Notes: a model not told the origin generated them from the sequence alone. DNA of 64,000 nt from Streptomyces albireticuli (GCF_002192455.1 NZ_CP021744.1:1-64000), one strand, 5' to 3'; positions 1 through 8,557 are shown, counted from the stretch's first letter. Made by a program: numbers and translations.

Positions 1-1315
1 GGGCGGGTGTAGGCGGGATGACCAGGCTGGCGGTCTTGTGCTGGAGGGTGGGTGGTTTGCGCAGGGCGCGGCCGAGAGCCTGGACAATGCGGCGCACGCT
101 CGCGGTGCGGTCTGCGAAGACAATGCCGTCTACGGCGGGCAGGTCGACGCCTTCACTCAGGACCTGTGCGTTGGTGAGGATCGCGCGAGGGGCGTCTTTG
201 AAGTCGTTGAGGATGTCGGTGCGTTGGCCGGGGGTGTGGGTGCCGTTGATCGACTGCACGACCAGGGTGTCGGCCCAGCCGGGGCGTTGGTCGGTGGGGA
301 GGGTGCGCAGGGTGTGAGCGAACTGGCAGGCGAAGTCAGAGGCGTCGGCGATCTGCTGGAAGTAGACGATCACGTGGTGGAGGTCGTGCTCAGTCATGGC
401 CTTGAGGACGGCCAGGTGCAGCGCCGCCGTACGGCGCGCGGTCGGGGCAAACCCGGTGTGAGCGTCCATATCAGTGAGAGCGGTGCGCAGCACTGTGTCG
501 GTGACCGTGGGCACGATCAGCTGGTAGTCCGCGAGGACGCCCGCCTCGATCGCGTCCGCGTGGGAGTAGGTGTGGAGGCGGGGGCCGAAGGTCTTGGTGT
601 CCGTCATCGACGCGATCAGGGACGGGGTGTCCCATTCCGGGGCCGTGGCTGCGGTGCGCCTCAAGGCCGGGCGGGTGGTCGGCGGCTCCGTCAGACGCGG
701 CGGCTCCCACTCGTAAGGGGTGGCGGTGAGGTAGAGACGGCGGTCGGCCGGAATCCGGGCGTTGTCGTGCAGGGCCGTCCACTCCTTGGCCCAGCTGCCG
801 GCAGTGCGGTGCGCCTCGTCCACGACCAGCAGATCGAACACAGGTGCCGGATGAGAGGTGTGAGCCGCCTGCTCGACCTTCGGGAGGGAATCCAGCGTCA
901 CGAACACCGTCGCCTGTTCGTTGCGGGCCAGCCACGACGCCAGGAACCCCGGGCTGTTGGTGCTGTGCACCCCGGCACCCGCAAGAACCGGATGCTTGGC
1001 GGCGTTCAACGAGGAAACCGCCATCAACGCCTCGGTACGGCCATCCGCACGGGCACTCCGGGCCCACTGGGCGATCAAGTCCAGAGACGGTACCGCGATC
1101 AGCAGATGACAGGCGTCCAGGGCCTCCGCGGTACGCAGTGCGATCAAGGTTTTCCCGGTACCGCAGGCCGACACGATATGCCCACGGGTGTGCGGGCGAG
1201 CCAGATGACGTACCGCCTTAGCGACCGCCTGCTGCTGATCCGGGCGCAGCACACGACGAGGAAGGGCAGGCCGGGAAGCGGGGGTCGCGACCGCGGGCTC
1301 AGAGGTGGGCGACAT
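1..1315 (-). CDS. DEAD/DEAH-box superfamily 2 helicase (3' end outside window)
   Basis: Reads leftward off the window edge; 438 codons are visible. Superfamily 2 motifs are intact and in order: Walker A CGTGKT at residues 51-56, DEAH box VVDEAH at 165-170, motif III LTATP at 196-200, and motif VI QALGRALR near residue 413. This is the layout of the stand-alone helicases related to restriction-enzyme R subunits that unwind nucleic acid with ATP. Many Streptomyces carry a large helicase of this type in accessory regions. The start ATG at 1315 has GAGG about 9 nt upstream, and no other in-frame start lies close. Substrate and partners cannot be read. Any C-terminal accessory domain is outside the window. 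Confidence 0.85.
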   Translation of the reverse strand, partial: MSPTSEPAVATPASRPALPRRVLRPDQQQAVAKAVRHLARPHTRGHIVSACGTGKTLIALRTAEALDACHLLIAVPSLDLIAQWARSARADGRTEALMAVSSLNAAKHPVLAGAGVHSTNSPGFLASWLARNEQATVFVTLDSLPKVEQAAHTSHPAPVFDLLVVDEAHRTAGSWAKEWTALHDNARIPADRRLYLTATPYEWEPPRLTEPPTTRPALRRTAATAPEWDTPSLIASMTDTKTFGPRLHTYSHADAIEAGVLADYQLIVPTVTDTVLRTALTDMDAHTGFAPTARRTAALHLAVLKAMTEHDLHHVIVYFQQIADASDFACQFAHTLRTLPTDQRPGWADTLVVQSINGTHTPGQRTDILNDFKDAPRAILTNAQVLSEGVDLPAVDGIVFADRTASVRRIVQALGRALRKPPTLQHKTASLVIPPTPA

Positions 1316-1425
1316 GGGCGGAACCTCGGCAGACGACGGAAGCGGACGGCTTTATCTTCCCGCGCGGGAAGGGGGCGAAGGGACGGATATCTCGGCCCGC
1401 CGTCCGTGCACTCTGATTGAGCTCC

Positions 1426-1856
1426 GTGGAACACCTCGGCCCCGCCGACGACCTGGTCGCGGACGGCCTGGGAGAGGTGCCGCAGTGGGTGGCGTACTTC
1501 GACGCCACCGAGCGTGCTGGCACCTGCGGCCTCTCCCGGACGGGCCCGGCCGCAGGCCCGTGAGTCGCCACTTCACTGACGCCCTCGCCCTGCGCAGGCC
1601 CGGCTTCGACCGGGTCAAGGTCATGGACCGCGTCGGGCTGGCCGCCGCCCTGTTCGACGAGGGCGAGCCGGAGCAGGGCGCCGCCGCGGCCCGGCAGGCC
1701 CTCGACGATGCTGCCCGCCTCGACTCCACCCTCGTCGCCTCCCGACTGAACACCTTGCCGGCCGCCGCCCACCCGTACGTCACCACCGCGGTGGAGGAGG
1801 TCCGCACCCGGGGGGCGGATCTCGCGGGTTCCCGCCCGACGGCGGTCGCGGCCTGA
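1426..1856 (+). pseudogene. C-terminal remnant of an XRE/TPR-type regulator
   Basis: Two reading frames, each protein-like, join only if a shift near 1530-1565 is allowed. The first (from 1426) reads V-P-Q-W-V-A-Y-F-D-A-T-E; the second, ending at the TGA at 1854-1856, reads DRVGLAAALFDEG and ARLDSTLVASRLNTL. Both resemble the C-terminal tetratricopeptide half of Streptomyces regulators that begin with an XRE helix-turn-helix. The DNA-binding half is absent, so the gene is dead. It lies 110 bp from the divergent helicase start. Assignment rests on remembered family pattern. Confidence 0.55.
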
Positions 1857-1869
1857 GAGCATCGCCTCC

Positions 1870-2148
1870 ATGGGCAAGCACTCCCGGCCCGGGCCGCCGA
1901 ACCAGCCCTCCCGCGCCGTCCCCCGCCTCGACGCCGACGACCGGCTCGCGCCGTACGACAAACGGCGCCGCCCGCCGCTGGACATCTACCGCCGCCACCG
2001 CCCGCTCCACGGTGGCGCCGGCCACCTCCGCCCCGGCGAGCCGAGGGCTCTGGAGGAGTGGGACGGGTTCTCCTTCGTCCCTGCCGGGACGGCGGCCGAC
2101 CTCGCGGCGGCCCAGCGGTGGGTGGAAGAACGGCTGTCCGGCGCGTAA
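1870..2148 (+). CDS. Small hypothetical protein (DUF6087-like)
   Basis: A 92-aa, arginine- and proline-rich protein. The order is a basic N-terminus, then R-P-L-H-G-G-A-G-H, then E-W-D-G-F-S-F-V-P-A-G, then an acidic helix ending in W-V-E-E-R. This order resembles the short Streptomyces DUF6087 proteins, of unknown function. The start ATG at 1870 has only a weak upstream GAG. It follows the regulator relic by 13 bp and reads the same way. No signal peptide or membrane segment is visible. Confidence 0.55.
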   Translation: MGKHSRPGPPNQPSRAVPRLDADDRLAPYDKRRRPPLDIYRRHRPLHGGAGHLRPGEPRALEEWDGFSFVPAGTAADLAAAQRWVEERLSGA

Positions 2149-2182
2149 AGAGGCGGGCGGGGCGGAGGTTAGGGGCTTTCGG

Positions 2183-2380
2183 ATGAACGACCGGGAGAGG
2201 CTCGCACAGATCTTGCCGATGGTCGCTGCCGAGCTTTCTCAGGCCCCTGCGGAGGAGTATCAGGTGGTCGTCTATCCCGAGCCCGAGGCCCGGGGCTTCG
2301 AGGACCGTCTGATCGCTGAAGTCGGGCCCGGTGACCGTGGCGAGGACGTGATGACGCTGATGGTACTGATCGACACCTGA
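2183..2380 (+). CDS. Small acidic hypothetical protein
   Basis: A 65-aa acidic protein starting at ATG 2183 with AGGGG about 9 nt upstream. It has an N-terminal helix (LAQILPMVAAEL) and a strand-rich C-terminus ending D-V-M-T-L-M-V-L-I. No known domain is recognised. A clearly homologous C-terminal fragment (DRLFAITEPGDTGEPVMTLM) survives at 7056-7151, so the family was present twice. That second copy is independent support that this short frame is translated. Function unknown. Confidence 0.6.
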   Translation: MNDRERLAQILPMVAAELSQAPAEEYQVVVYPEPEARGFEDRLIAEVGPGDRGEDVMTLMVLIDT

Positions 2381-2405
2381 TGACCACCGGGGCGCCCCAG
2401 GGCAC

Positions 2406-2906
2406 TCATGCGGGTTCGGGCTGGACGCGGTGGCGCAGGTACACGCAGGATTTCAGGCTTGCCAGTGCCGGGCGGTCCAGGATCTTCTCCAGTTTTCCGC
2501 TCAGGCCGGTCAGCACCAGTCCGAAGTGGCCGGGTACCAGGTGCGCCCACATCGCTTAGATCATCTTCAGTGCCACGGTCTGTAGTTCGTGGGCGCCGAG
2601 CACCACGACCAGGCGTGGGGTGTGGGCGAGTTCGGAGACGATCAGGTCCTCAGCGTCCGCCAGACGCCGGGGCCGTGGGCCGTGGACGCCTTCGAGTTTC
2701 AGCGCGTTGTACAGGTCCTGGACGGTGGACGACCGGTCTCCGGGCTGGTGGACGTCGACCCGCAACATGTCCGGTCCCTTGTCCGGCAACACCGAGCACG
2801 CCCGGGTGGCTGTCCCTGTGTATCCGAGCGCGTTCGGTCCGGTCACACACATGATCGCCTTCAGCCTGGCGGTCTCTTCCAGATCCTCATACGCAAGACC
2901 GGACAT
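2406..2906 (-). pseudogene. Disrupted AAA/TniB-like ATP-binding protein
   Basis: Reads from ATG 2906 (AAAGGGG five bases upstream). It is interrupted by an in-frame TAA at 2556-2558, after which the same frame continues coherently to a TGA at 2406-2408. The body resembles the small ATPases that partner transposases: V-T-G-P at the expected P-loop, LVVVLGAHELQTVALKMI where a Walker B segment would be, then W-A-H-L-V-P-G-H-F-G-L-V-L-T-G and a closing R-P-A-L-A-S-L-K-S-C-V-Y-L-R-H. The P-loop lacks the usual GKT/S, so activity was probably lost even before the stop arose. Likely a relic of a transposition or phage helper gene. Confidence 0.55.
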
Positions 2907-3225
2907 CACAGCCCCTTTCATCGCCCGTCGGCTCTTGGGGGACAGTCTGTCCCCGGCTGCACACCGGCAGGGCGGTAAGCCGAAGCCACGCGCAAGAGAC
3001 CACCGGCGCCTACGCTTCCCCCACTGATGCCCGGACAGGAACCTCACTCCCGGCAGCCGCCCTCCTGCCCGTACTCGGCGCCGATACCGCTCGGGCGTGC
3101 CGAGCCGGGCGAGGGCACCGGCCCAGGGTGGGTCCAGGACGCCCTGAGCCTGCCGCTTCCCCCCAGCCATAAAGTGACGGCACGCCAGTTGACCGGCCGT
3201 GACATGGGGGGGAGGGAAGCCATTC

Positions 3226-3471
3226 ATGAGGACGATCGTGCCGCTCGTCGCGCTGTGGGCGGCCACGGCGGAGGCCCTTCATGGACCGATGCCGGCGGTC
3301 CGCCACGCCGCGAGAGCCGACCCCGCGCCTCGTGGGGGTGGGTCGCATGCCCGCGAACGCGAAGATCGGGAGCGTCACGCGCAAGCGCTACGACGAGCTG
3401 GTGGCCCGGGAGCTGGTCCTGGAGGAATCGAAGAGCTGTCCCCCGCGTCCCGAGAATTCCCAGGTGAGTGA
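3226..3471 (+). CDS. Doubtful short ORF; overlaps a gene fragment
   Basis: ATG 3226 has a strong GGAGGGAAG eight bases upstream and encodes an 81-aa product with a short hydrophobic start (MRTIVPLVALWA). The rest is compositionally biased and unconvincing. An overlapping frame from ATG 3347 reads A-K-I-G-S-V-T-R-K-R-Y-D-E-L-V-A-R-E-L-V-L-E-E and looks like the N-terminus of a small conserved protein cut off near 3440. At most one of the two is or was real. Both abut the convergent MFS gene. Confidence 0.25.
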   Translation: MRTIVPLVALWAATAEALHGPMPAVRHAARADPAPRGGGSHAREREDRERHAQALRRAGGPGAGPGGIEELSPASREFPGE

Positions 3472-3578
3472 CCCCGTTCGGGCCGCCGTTCGACGCCGGA
3501 GGAAAAAGAACAAGCTGGGGCGGAGTGGGACGGCGGAACCAGCCGCCGCCCGCCCCCCCTCTCTCTTCTGCTCGACGT

Positions 3579-5171
3579 TCACCGGGGTACGGCATCCGCG
3601 GCGGCGGTCGGCGCGGATGCCGGTTCCGTCCCCTGCCCCTTGTCCGGCTCCGAGCCGCCCAGCATGGCGTAGATCGCCACGGACAGGGCCGCGCAGATCG
3701 CCGCGCTCACCCACAGCACCGTCTGCCAGGCGTCCGTGAGGCCCTGGGCGACGAAGTCGCTGAACTCCGGGCGGCTTTCCGACGGTACGGAGGTCAGCGG
3801 CCCGGTGAGATCTCCCGCGTTCACCCGGTTCGCCAGTTCGTCCGCGCCGTCGCCGTAGGCGGGAAAACGGCTGAGGCCCTCGCCCATCCGTCCCCGGGCC
3901 AGGTTGACCAGCGCGGAGCCGACGGCCGCGATGACCACGGCCTCGCTGCCGAGCCGGAGCGTGTTGAGGAAGCCGGCCGCCGTCCCGGTGGCCGAAGGTG
4001 CCACCACGGTCAGCACCGCACCGTCTACCAGGCCGAAGTTGAGGCCGAGGCCGACCCCGAGGGTGACCAGCGGACCGGCCAGCGCGCTGAGGCCCACGTC
4101 GGGCCGGAGTACGACAGCCAGCCATCCGGTCCCGGCGGTCAGGCACACCAGGCTGAGGCCGAACACCCCCCGCGTGGTCAGCCCCCAGGCCATCAGCCTT
4201 CCGACCAGCAGCGGAGTGACCAGAATCGGCAGGGTCATCACCAGCATGGTGGTCCCGGCCGCTCGGCTGGAGGAGCCGTTCGCCACCACCAGGTAGTTCG
4301 GCAGCAGCGGCAGCAGCACCACGAACGAGAAGGTGACCACCACCGGGATCAGGCACAACGCCATGAACCTGGCGTTGCGGAGCAGCTTCAGGTCGAGCAT
4401 GGGATGCCGCACGCGCCGCTCCACCATGACGAACGCGCCCATCAGTACCGCCGACCCGGCGAGCAGGCCCAGCACCTCGGTACTGCCCCAACCCCAGTGC
4501 GGCCCCTCGACCGTGCCGAGCATCAGCAGGAACAGAGCACCGACGAACGTAGCCGTACCGGCCCAGTCCACCCGGGCGGAGGACGCGCCGCGCGACTCGT
4601 CGATCAACGGGACGGCGAGCAGGACGAGCAGCATCAGCGCGGCGTGCAGGGCGAAGAACGACCGCCAGCCGAAGGCGTCCGTGAGCGTGCCCGCCGCCAT
4701 CGCCCCCAGGGCGAGACCGGCGCCCGTCACGATGCCGATGGCGGCGAACGCCCGGGTCCGCGCCGCTCCTTGGAAGGCCGCGGCGAGGATGGAGCTGCTG
4801 CTGGTCAGCAGGGCGGCGGCGCCGACGCCGGCGAGGGCCCGCATCACGTCGAGCACGAGCACGTCGCTCGCCAGCGCGCTCGCCAGCGACGACACCGTGA
4901 ACAGCACCGCCCCCGCACCGAACATCCGGCGGCGGCCGAACCGGTCGGCCAGCGAACCACAGGCCAGCATGAAACTGGCGAACGTCAGGTTGTAGCCGTG
5001 CACCACCCACTGCAGCGCGGCCAGTGACGCGTCCGTGTCCCGGCCGATGTGTGGCAGAGCCACTCCCGACCCGGTCACCGACGTCGGCAGGATCAACAGG
5101 GCGAGCAGGATCGCAGCCGGCGTCATGATCCGTCCGGGACCGCGCCTGGCGGGTGTCGTCGCCGTGCTCAT
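3579..5171 (-). CDS. MFS drug exporter, DHA2 (14-TM) type
   Basis: A 530-aa integral membrane protein with the usual length and about 14 hydrophobic segments of DHA2 drug:H+ antiporters. The family signature G-x-L-A-D-R-F-G-R-R appears after helix 2 (GSLADRFGRRRMF). A soluble loop (about residues 420-475) precedes the last helix. The start ATG at 5171 overlaps the stop of the upstream dehydrogenase in an ATGA, so the two are translationally coupled. With the XRE regulator at 6005-6865 this forms a three-gene set that probably expels a compound modified by the dehydrogenase. Substrate not deducible. Confidence 0.9.
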   Translation of the reverse strand: MSTATTPARRGPGRIMTPAAILLALLILPTSVTGSGVALPHIGRDTDASLAALQWVVHGYNLTFASFMLACGSLADRFGRRRMFGAGAVLFTVSSLASALASDVLVLDVMRALAGVGAAALLTSSSSILAAAFQGAARTRAFAAIGIVTGAGLALGAMAAGTLTDAFGWRSFFALHAALMLLVLLAVPLIDESRGASSARVDWAGTATFVGALFLLMLGTVEGPHWGWGSTEVLGLLAGSAVLMGAFVMVERRVRHPMLDLKLLRNARFMALCLIPVVVTFSFVVLLPLLPNYLVVANGSSSRAAGTTMLVMTLPILVTPLLVGRLMAWGLTTRGVFGLSLVCLTAGTGWLAVVLRPDVGLSALAGPLVTLGVGLGLNFGLVDGAVLTVVAPSATGTAAGFLNTLRLGSEAVVIAAVGSALVNLARGRMGEGLSRFPAYGDGADELANRVNAGDLTGPLTSVPSESRPEFSDFVAQGLTDAWQTVLWVSAAICAALSVAIYAMLGGSEPDKGQGTEPASAPTAAADAVPR

Positions 5172-5929
5172 CGGGCGACGGGCACGCAGCCCAGCAGGCC
5201 ACCGTCGATGACGAGGTCCTGGCCGGTGATGTAGGCGGCATCGTCGGACACCAGGAACGCGACACCGGCCGCGATGTCATCGGGGTGTCCCAGCGAGCCG
5301 AGAGGCACCTCCGCCGCGTTGCGGGCCTCGGCGCCAGGATCCGGGTTGGCCTCGCGGTACATCTCCGTATCGATGTAGCCGGGGCTCACGGAGTTGACCC
5401 TGATTCCACGCGGTGCGAGATCGGAGCCCAGCGTGCGGGCCAGATTGTGTACGGCGGCCTTGCTGGCGGAGTACACCGATGCGGTGGGCAGGCCGCGGTG
5501 CAGCGTCCAGGAGGCGTTGACCACGACGGCGGCTCCGTCGCGCAGCAGCGGCAGTGCTTTCTGGACGGTGAAGAAGAGGCCCTTGAGGTTGGCGGCGACG
5601 GTGACGTCGAAGTCCTCCTCGGTCACCTCCGCGCTCGGTTTGAAGATGCCTACTCCGGCGTTGGCGAACACCGCGTCGAGGCCGCCGCGCCAGGTCTCCA
5701 CCCGGCGCATCAGCGTGTCGAGATCCGCGGTGACCGACACGTCCGACGCCACCGCCAGCACTCGCTCGGGGGCGGCGGCGAGACGGGTGACGGCAGCGTC
5801 GAGGCGCGTGCGGTCGCGTCCGGTGATGACGACGTACGCGCCCTCGTCGAGCAGTCTGCGTGCGGTGGCGAACCCGATGCCGCTGGTGCCACCGGTGATC
5901 AGGGCGGTCTTGTTGGTGAGTCGGTTCAT
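5168..5929 (-). CDS. Short-chain dehydrogenase/reductase
   Basis: A 253-aa classical SDR. The cofactor motif TGGTSGIG lies at residues 12-19, NAG at 90-92, the catalytic Asn at 114, Ser at 140, and YSASK with Tyr153 and Lys157. The C-terminus has the usual PGYIDTEM and substrate-loop layout, so the protein should be an active cytosolic NAD(P)-dependent oxidoreductase. R38 and D39 after the second strand may favour NADP. It overlaps the MFS gene by four bases and starts 75 bp after the regulator gene. Substrate unknown. Confidence 0.9.
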   Translation of the reverse strand: MNRLTNKTALITGGTSGIGFATARRLLDEGAYVVITGRDRTRLDAAVTRLAAAPERVLAVASDVSVTADLDTLMRRVETWRGGLDAVFANAGVGIFKPSAEVTEEDFDVTVAANLKGLFFTVQKALPLLRDGAAVVVNASWTLHRGLPTASVYSASKAAVHNLARTLGSDLAPRGIRVNSVSPGYIDTEMYREANPDPGAEARNAAEVPLGSLGHPDDIAAGVAFLVSDDAAYITGQDLVIDGGLLGCVPVAR

Positions 5930-6004
5930 GCCTCAGATCCTCCGGCGGCTCCCGCGCCGGGGGGAGTGCGGGACGAACCTGGGTCTGTCACCACCACCTT
6001 CGGC

Positions 6005-6865
6005 TCAGCCGGGGACCGGTCCTTGTCTCGCCGACGACAGCGCGGACACCCTGGACGCGGTCTCGGTGTCCGGCGCGGGCGTGTAGAGCAGCAGTCGGTG
6101 GCCGGGCAGGTCGGACACGGGAAGCGCGGTGTACTCGAAGACCAGCTCGCCCACCTCGCTGTGGTGCAGGGCCTTGAGGCCCTGGGTCGCGCCACCGACG
6201 GGGTGTTCCGCCCAGATCTCGGCGAAGGCGGGGCTCACGGCACACATGTCGGCCGCGAGTCGGCCGAACTCCGGATCGTCCGGGTAGCGGGCGGCATCGG
6301 CACGGAACTGGCCGACGATGTCACGGGCCGCGTCGTCCCAGCGGCAGATCGACGCACGGAAGTCGGCGTTGGTGAAGAAGCTGACCAGGCAGTTGTGGTC
6401 GCCCTCGCCGTACCCGAACGCCAGACGGGCGGCGCTGTTGACGGCGACCAGGTTCCAGTGCCGGTCGATGACGTACGCCGGGCGCGGCAGCCAGCCGTCG
6501 ATCACCCGCCGCAGCCCGGGCGAGACCTCCCGCTCCGCTGGGCGCCACTGCGGGGGATTGAGCCCGGCCAGCAGATACAGGTGCTCACGCTCCGCGGGTC
6601 CGAGCCGCAGCACTCGTACGACGGCGTCGAGGACATCGGCGGACACGTTGATCTCCCGGCCCTGCTCCAGCCACGTGTACCAGGACACCCCTACACCGGC
6701 CAGGACCGCGACCTCCTCCCTGCGCAACCCCGGCGCCCGCCGCCCACGCCCGGCGGGCATGCCCACGTCCTCGGGCGTCAGCCGAGCCCTCCGCGACCGC
6801 AGGAACTCGCGTATCTCGGCACTACGCCGCTGCCGCGCGTCCGCGGGAAGCCGGGAGGTATCCAT
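6005..6865 (-). CDS. XRE-family regulator with MmyB-like ligand domain
   Basis: A 286-aa protein. An N-terminal helix-turn-helix (about residues 44-75, containing G-L-R-R-E-E-V-A-V-L-A-G-V and W-Y-T-W-L-E-Q-G-R) is followed by a PAS-like MmyB ligand-binding domain (RPAYVIDRHWNLVAVNSAA near 125-145). This pair is common in actinobacteria, usually beside a dehydrogenase or exporter it controls. Here it is co-directional with, and upstream of, the SDR and MFS genes. The start ATG at 6865 is preceded almost directly by GGAGGG. The spacing is short, so a different start or a leaderless message is possible. Confidence 0.85.
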   Translation of the reverse strand: MDTSRLPADARQRRSAEIREFLRSRRARLTPEDVGMPAGRGRRAPGLRREEVAVLAGVGVSWYTWLEQGREINVSADVLDAVVRVLRLGPAEREHLYLLAGLNPPQWRPAEREVSPGLRRVIDGWLPRPAYVIDRHWNLVAVNSAARLAFGYGEGDHNCLVSFFTNADFRASICRWDDAARDIVGQFRADAARYPDDPEFGRLAADMCAVSPAFAEIWAEHPVGGATQGLKALHHSEVGELVFEYTALPVSDLPGHRLLLYTPAPDTETASRVSALSSARQGPVPG

Positions 6866-6963
6866 CCCTCCATTCTCACGTGCCCCGCGAGGGCGCCGGT
6901 TGGGGGGTGGGGGCCGGGACCGAGGCCAGGACCGGATACAAGACCGGTTGACCAGGGGTTTTT

Positions 6964-7050
6964 CTATTCGAACGCCGGTTTGCGGTACCAGATGACCACC
7001 GGGAACGAGGTCAGCAGGACGGCCGCGGCGATCACCAGGAAGCCGTCCCT
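6964..7050 (-). pseudogene. C-terminal membrane-segment relic
   Basis: About 28 codons end at the TAG at 6964-6966 and read G-F-L-V-I-A-A-A-V-L-L-T-S-F-P-V-V-I-W-Y-R-K. This is a convincing last transmembrane helix with a positive cytoplasmic tail. No coherent frame lies upstream beyond about 7050, where another gene relic on the opposite strand begins. Parent family not identified. Confidence 0.4.
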
Positions 7051-7055
7051 CCGGT

Positions 7056-7151
7056 GAGGCACCGACCGGTGCCGACCGGCTCTTCGCCATCACGGAACCC
7101 GGCGATACGGGCGAGCCCGTCATGACCTTGATGCTCCCTCACGAGAGGTGA
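7056..7151 (+). pseudogene. 3' fragment of a paralog of the 2183-2380 gene
   Basis: Thirty-one codons ending at the TGA at 7149-7151 read D-R-L-F-A-I-T-E-P-G-D-T-G-E-P-V-M-T-L-M. They match D-R-L-I-A-E-V-G-P-G-D-R-G-E-D-V-M-T-L-M of the 65-aa protein at 2183-2380, ending at the same place. The 5' half is missing, and the fragment abuts the membrane relic on the other strand. Confidence 0.6.
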
Positions 7152-7190
7152 ACGCGAGCGGCCGGCCAGCCCGAAGCCCAGTCACATGAG

Positions 7191-7222
7191 GAGGGCCCGG
7201 ATCCATATGGATCCGGGCCCTC
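7191..7222 (-). terminator. Perfect 32-bp hairpin after tRNA-fMet
   Basis: A perfect 16+16-bp palindrome (half-site GAGGGCCCGGATCCAT) begins 8 bp beyond the 3' end of the tRNA gene, with a short pyrimidine run after it on the tRNA strand side. It is the probable terminator. A similar hairpin with GGGCCCGGATCC stems follows the second tRNA-fMet at 58079-58110. Confidence 0.8.
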
Positions 7223-7230
7223 TTCAGCAG

Positions 7231-7304
7231 TAGCGGGGACAGGATTTGAACCTGCGACCTCTGGGTTATGAGCCCAGCGAGCTACCGAGCTGCTCCACCC
7301 CGCG
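7231..7304 (-). tRNA. Initiator tRNA-fMet (CAU), copy A
   Basis: A 74-nt cloverleaf on the minus strand. The anticodon loop is CTCATAA, with stems CTGGG and CCCAG. The three consecutive G-C pairs in the anticodon stem and the mismatched first acceptor pair (C1 against U72) are hallmarks of initiator tRNA. CCA is not encoded. The sequence is identical to copy B at 58120-58193, and the identity extends a few bases past the 3' end (CAGCAG). It lies 65 bp downstream of a Tpg-like gene relic, the same arrangement as copy B. Confidence 0.95.
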
Positions 7305-7369
7305 CCGGTGATCCCCACCGTACGCCATCACAACGGGCACCGGAGACCACCCTTCTGCCGAGGGGGCTT

Positions 7370-7564
7370 CTACGCGGCGAAGCCGATGTTGGTGACGTAC
7401 TCGTACTGACCCCACTGGCTTCCCAGGTCCGGCAGGACATCGGTAGTCCACGCGGCGTCGAGGCCCTGGTGGTCGCCGGCCGCCCAGGAGCCGACGATGC
7501 GGTCCCAGCGGCGCACGTTCATCGTCCGGTACTCCACGACGCGCTGAAGCGGCCGGGCGACCTG
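7370..7564 (-). pseudogene. 3' relic of a Tpg-like terminal-protein gene
   Basis: The last 64 codons and stop (TAG at 7370-7372) of a gene like the one at 58326-58898. By hand alignment 56 of 64 residues are identical, including RRWD, A-W-T-T-D-V-L-P-D-L-G-S-Q-W-G-Q-Y and the terminal N-I-G-F-A-A. Homology stops abruptly at the Q-V-A-R-P junction near 7564. The upstream codons (MLAGGFLGDHGG) are unrelated, so the N-terminal helix-turn-helix region is gone. It keeps its position next to tRNA-fMet. Confidence 0.75.
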
Positions 7565-7684
7565 GGGCTGCGTCCGGCTCCCACCATGATCACCCAGGAA
7601 ACCACCAGCGAGCATCAGCCAAATGGCCCCAGATATCCCGAGCCGCCCCGCTGCTTCCTCCCCGGGGGCCCCTGTCAGGTCAGG

Positions 7685-8101
7685 TCACGGCAGGTCGGTA
7701 CGTCCCAGCCATGCCGGTCTCACCGGCACACCGTCCTCGTCGCGCTCCACCGACGGCGGAGGCGGGGGCGGAAACTCCGGCGTCGTGGCGAGCGGCTCGT
7801 CGCCAACCCGTTCCGCTGGTGCAGGGCGGTCGGTGTCGTCCATGAGTTCGGCAGCGGAGAAGCGGGTGGCGTGGGACTGCCACGCACCGTCAACAATCAG
7901 CAGAAATCCATCACCGTCGCGGAAGAGGCGGCGACGCTTGGGGCTCCTGGGGTGCTCCGGCGTGTAGGCACGCGCTCGCCTCTCCAGCTCCGCCAGAGCC
8001 ATCTCACGCTCACCTTCCACCTGCGCTATCACGTAGGCCTCGGTGTGTTTGCGCTCCCCCAAGCCGACCGTTGTCTCCAGGATCAGTCCCCACGTCGCCA
8101 T
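7685..8101 (-). CDS. Conserved hypothetical protein
   Basis: A 138-aa protein that begins M-A-T-W-G-L-I-L-E-T-T-V-G and contains a helix rich in Glu and Arg (EREMALAELERRARAY), then a strand region with F-R-D-G-D-G-F-L-L-I-V-D-G-A-W-Q-S. The tail is proline-rich. The start ATG at 8101 has GGGAGG nine bases upstream. It follows the gene ending at 8117 by 15 bp, so the two likely form an operon. The product appears soluble. I recall near-identical hypothetical proteins in many Streptomyces, function unknown. Confidence 0.7.
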   Translation of the reverse strand: MATWGLILETTVGLGERKHTEAYVIAQVEGEREMALAELERRARAYTPEHPRSPKRRRLFRDGDGFLLIVDGAWQSHATRFSAAELMDDTDRPAPAERVGDEPLATTPEFPPPPPPSVERDEDGVPVRPAWLGRTDLP

Positions 8102-8116
8102 GACTGTCTCGCCTCC

Positions 8117-8557
8117 CTATTTCCCTTTGAGCAGTGGCAGCACGAGTTGTGGTGCGTTGCCGCGACTGGCCTTCCTCGGCAGCGGGCCGCGAGGTTCCCC
8201 CTCGGTCTCCTTCGCCGCGGTTACAGTGTGGGGCAGCCGAACGTGGCCCTTGCCTCCTTCGTGCGGCGGCGTATCCCTGCCCGTGCAGAGACGACCACGC
8301 CCCAGGGCGGGCCAGGGGGCGGGGTTCGGGAAGCTCACCAGCCCAGTCAGCCGGTCAGCCCTACCCGGCCGGTGCCCGCAGAGGGCGGCCGCGGCAGGCC
8401 TCGCCCAGGGCCACCTCCAGACCCCGCCGGCCACAGCCGGGGGCAGCCCCGATAGCGGCCGTGCCGCGGTGTCCTCACTGACACCCAGCACCGCGCCGAC
8501 TCGCTCGGGGAGCTGATCCCGAAGGCGAGACCGGTCCTTCTTCTTGCGATGGCGCAC
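8117..8557 (-). CDS. Hypothetical basic protein, possibly decayed
   Basis: Reads from GTG 8557 (GGGAG about 13 nt upstream) for 146 aa. The N-terminus is very basic (RHRKKKDRSRLRDQLPERV), followed by G-A-V-L-G-V-S-E-D-T-A-A-R. The middle is Trp-, Pro- and Arg-rich, and the end is LPRKASRGNAPQLVLPLL. The ends look like conserved protein but the middle looks degraded, so a pair of compensating frameshifts is possible. It lies directly upstream of the 7685-8101 gene on the same strand. Start uncertain. Confidence 0.4.
   Translation of the reverse strand: MRHRKKKDRSRLRDQLPERVGAVLGVSEDTAARPLSGLPPAVAGGVWRWPWARPAAAALCGHRPGRADRLTGLVSFPNPAPWPALGRGRLCTGRDTPPHEGGKGHVRLPHTVTAAKETEGEPRGPLPRKASRGNAPQLVLPLLKGK

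Noticed and set aside
38..1420. 460-aa open frame on the plus strand over the helicase
   Set aside because: Antisense to a gene with complete helicase motifs; composition is that of a G+C-rich shadow frame with no recognisable domain.
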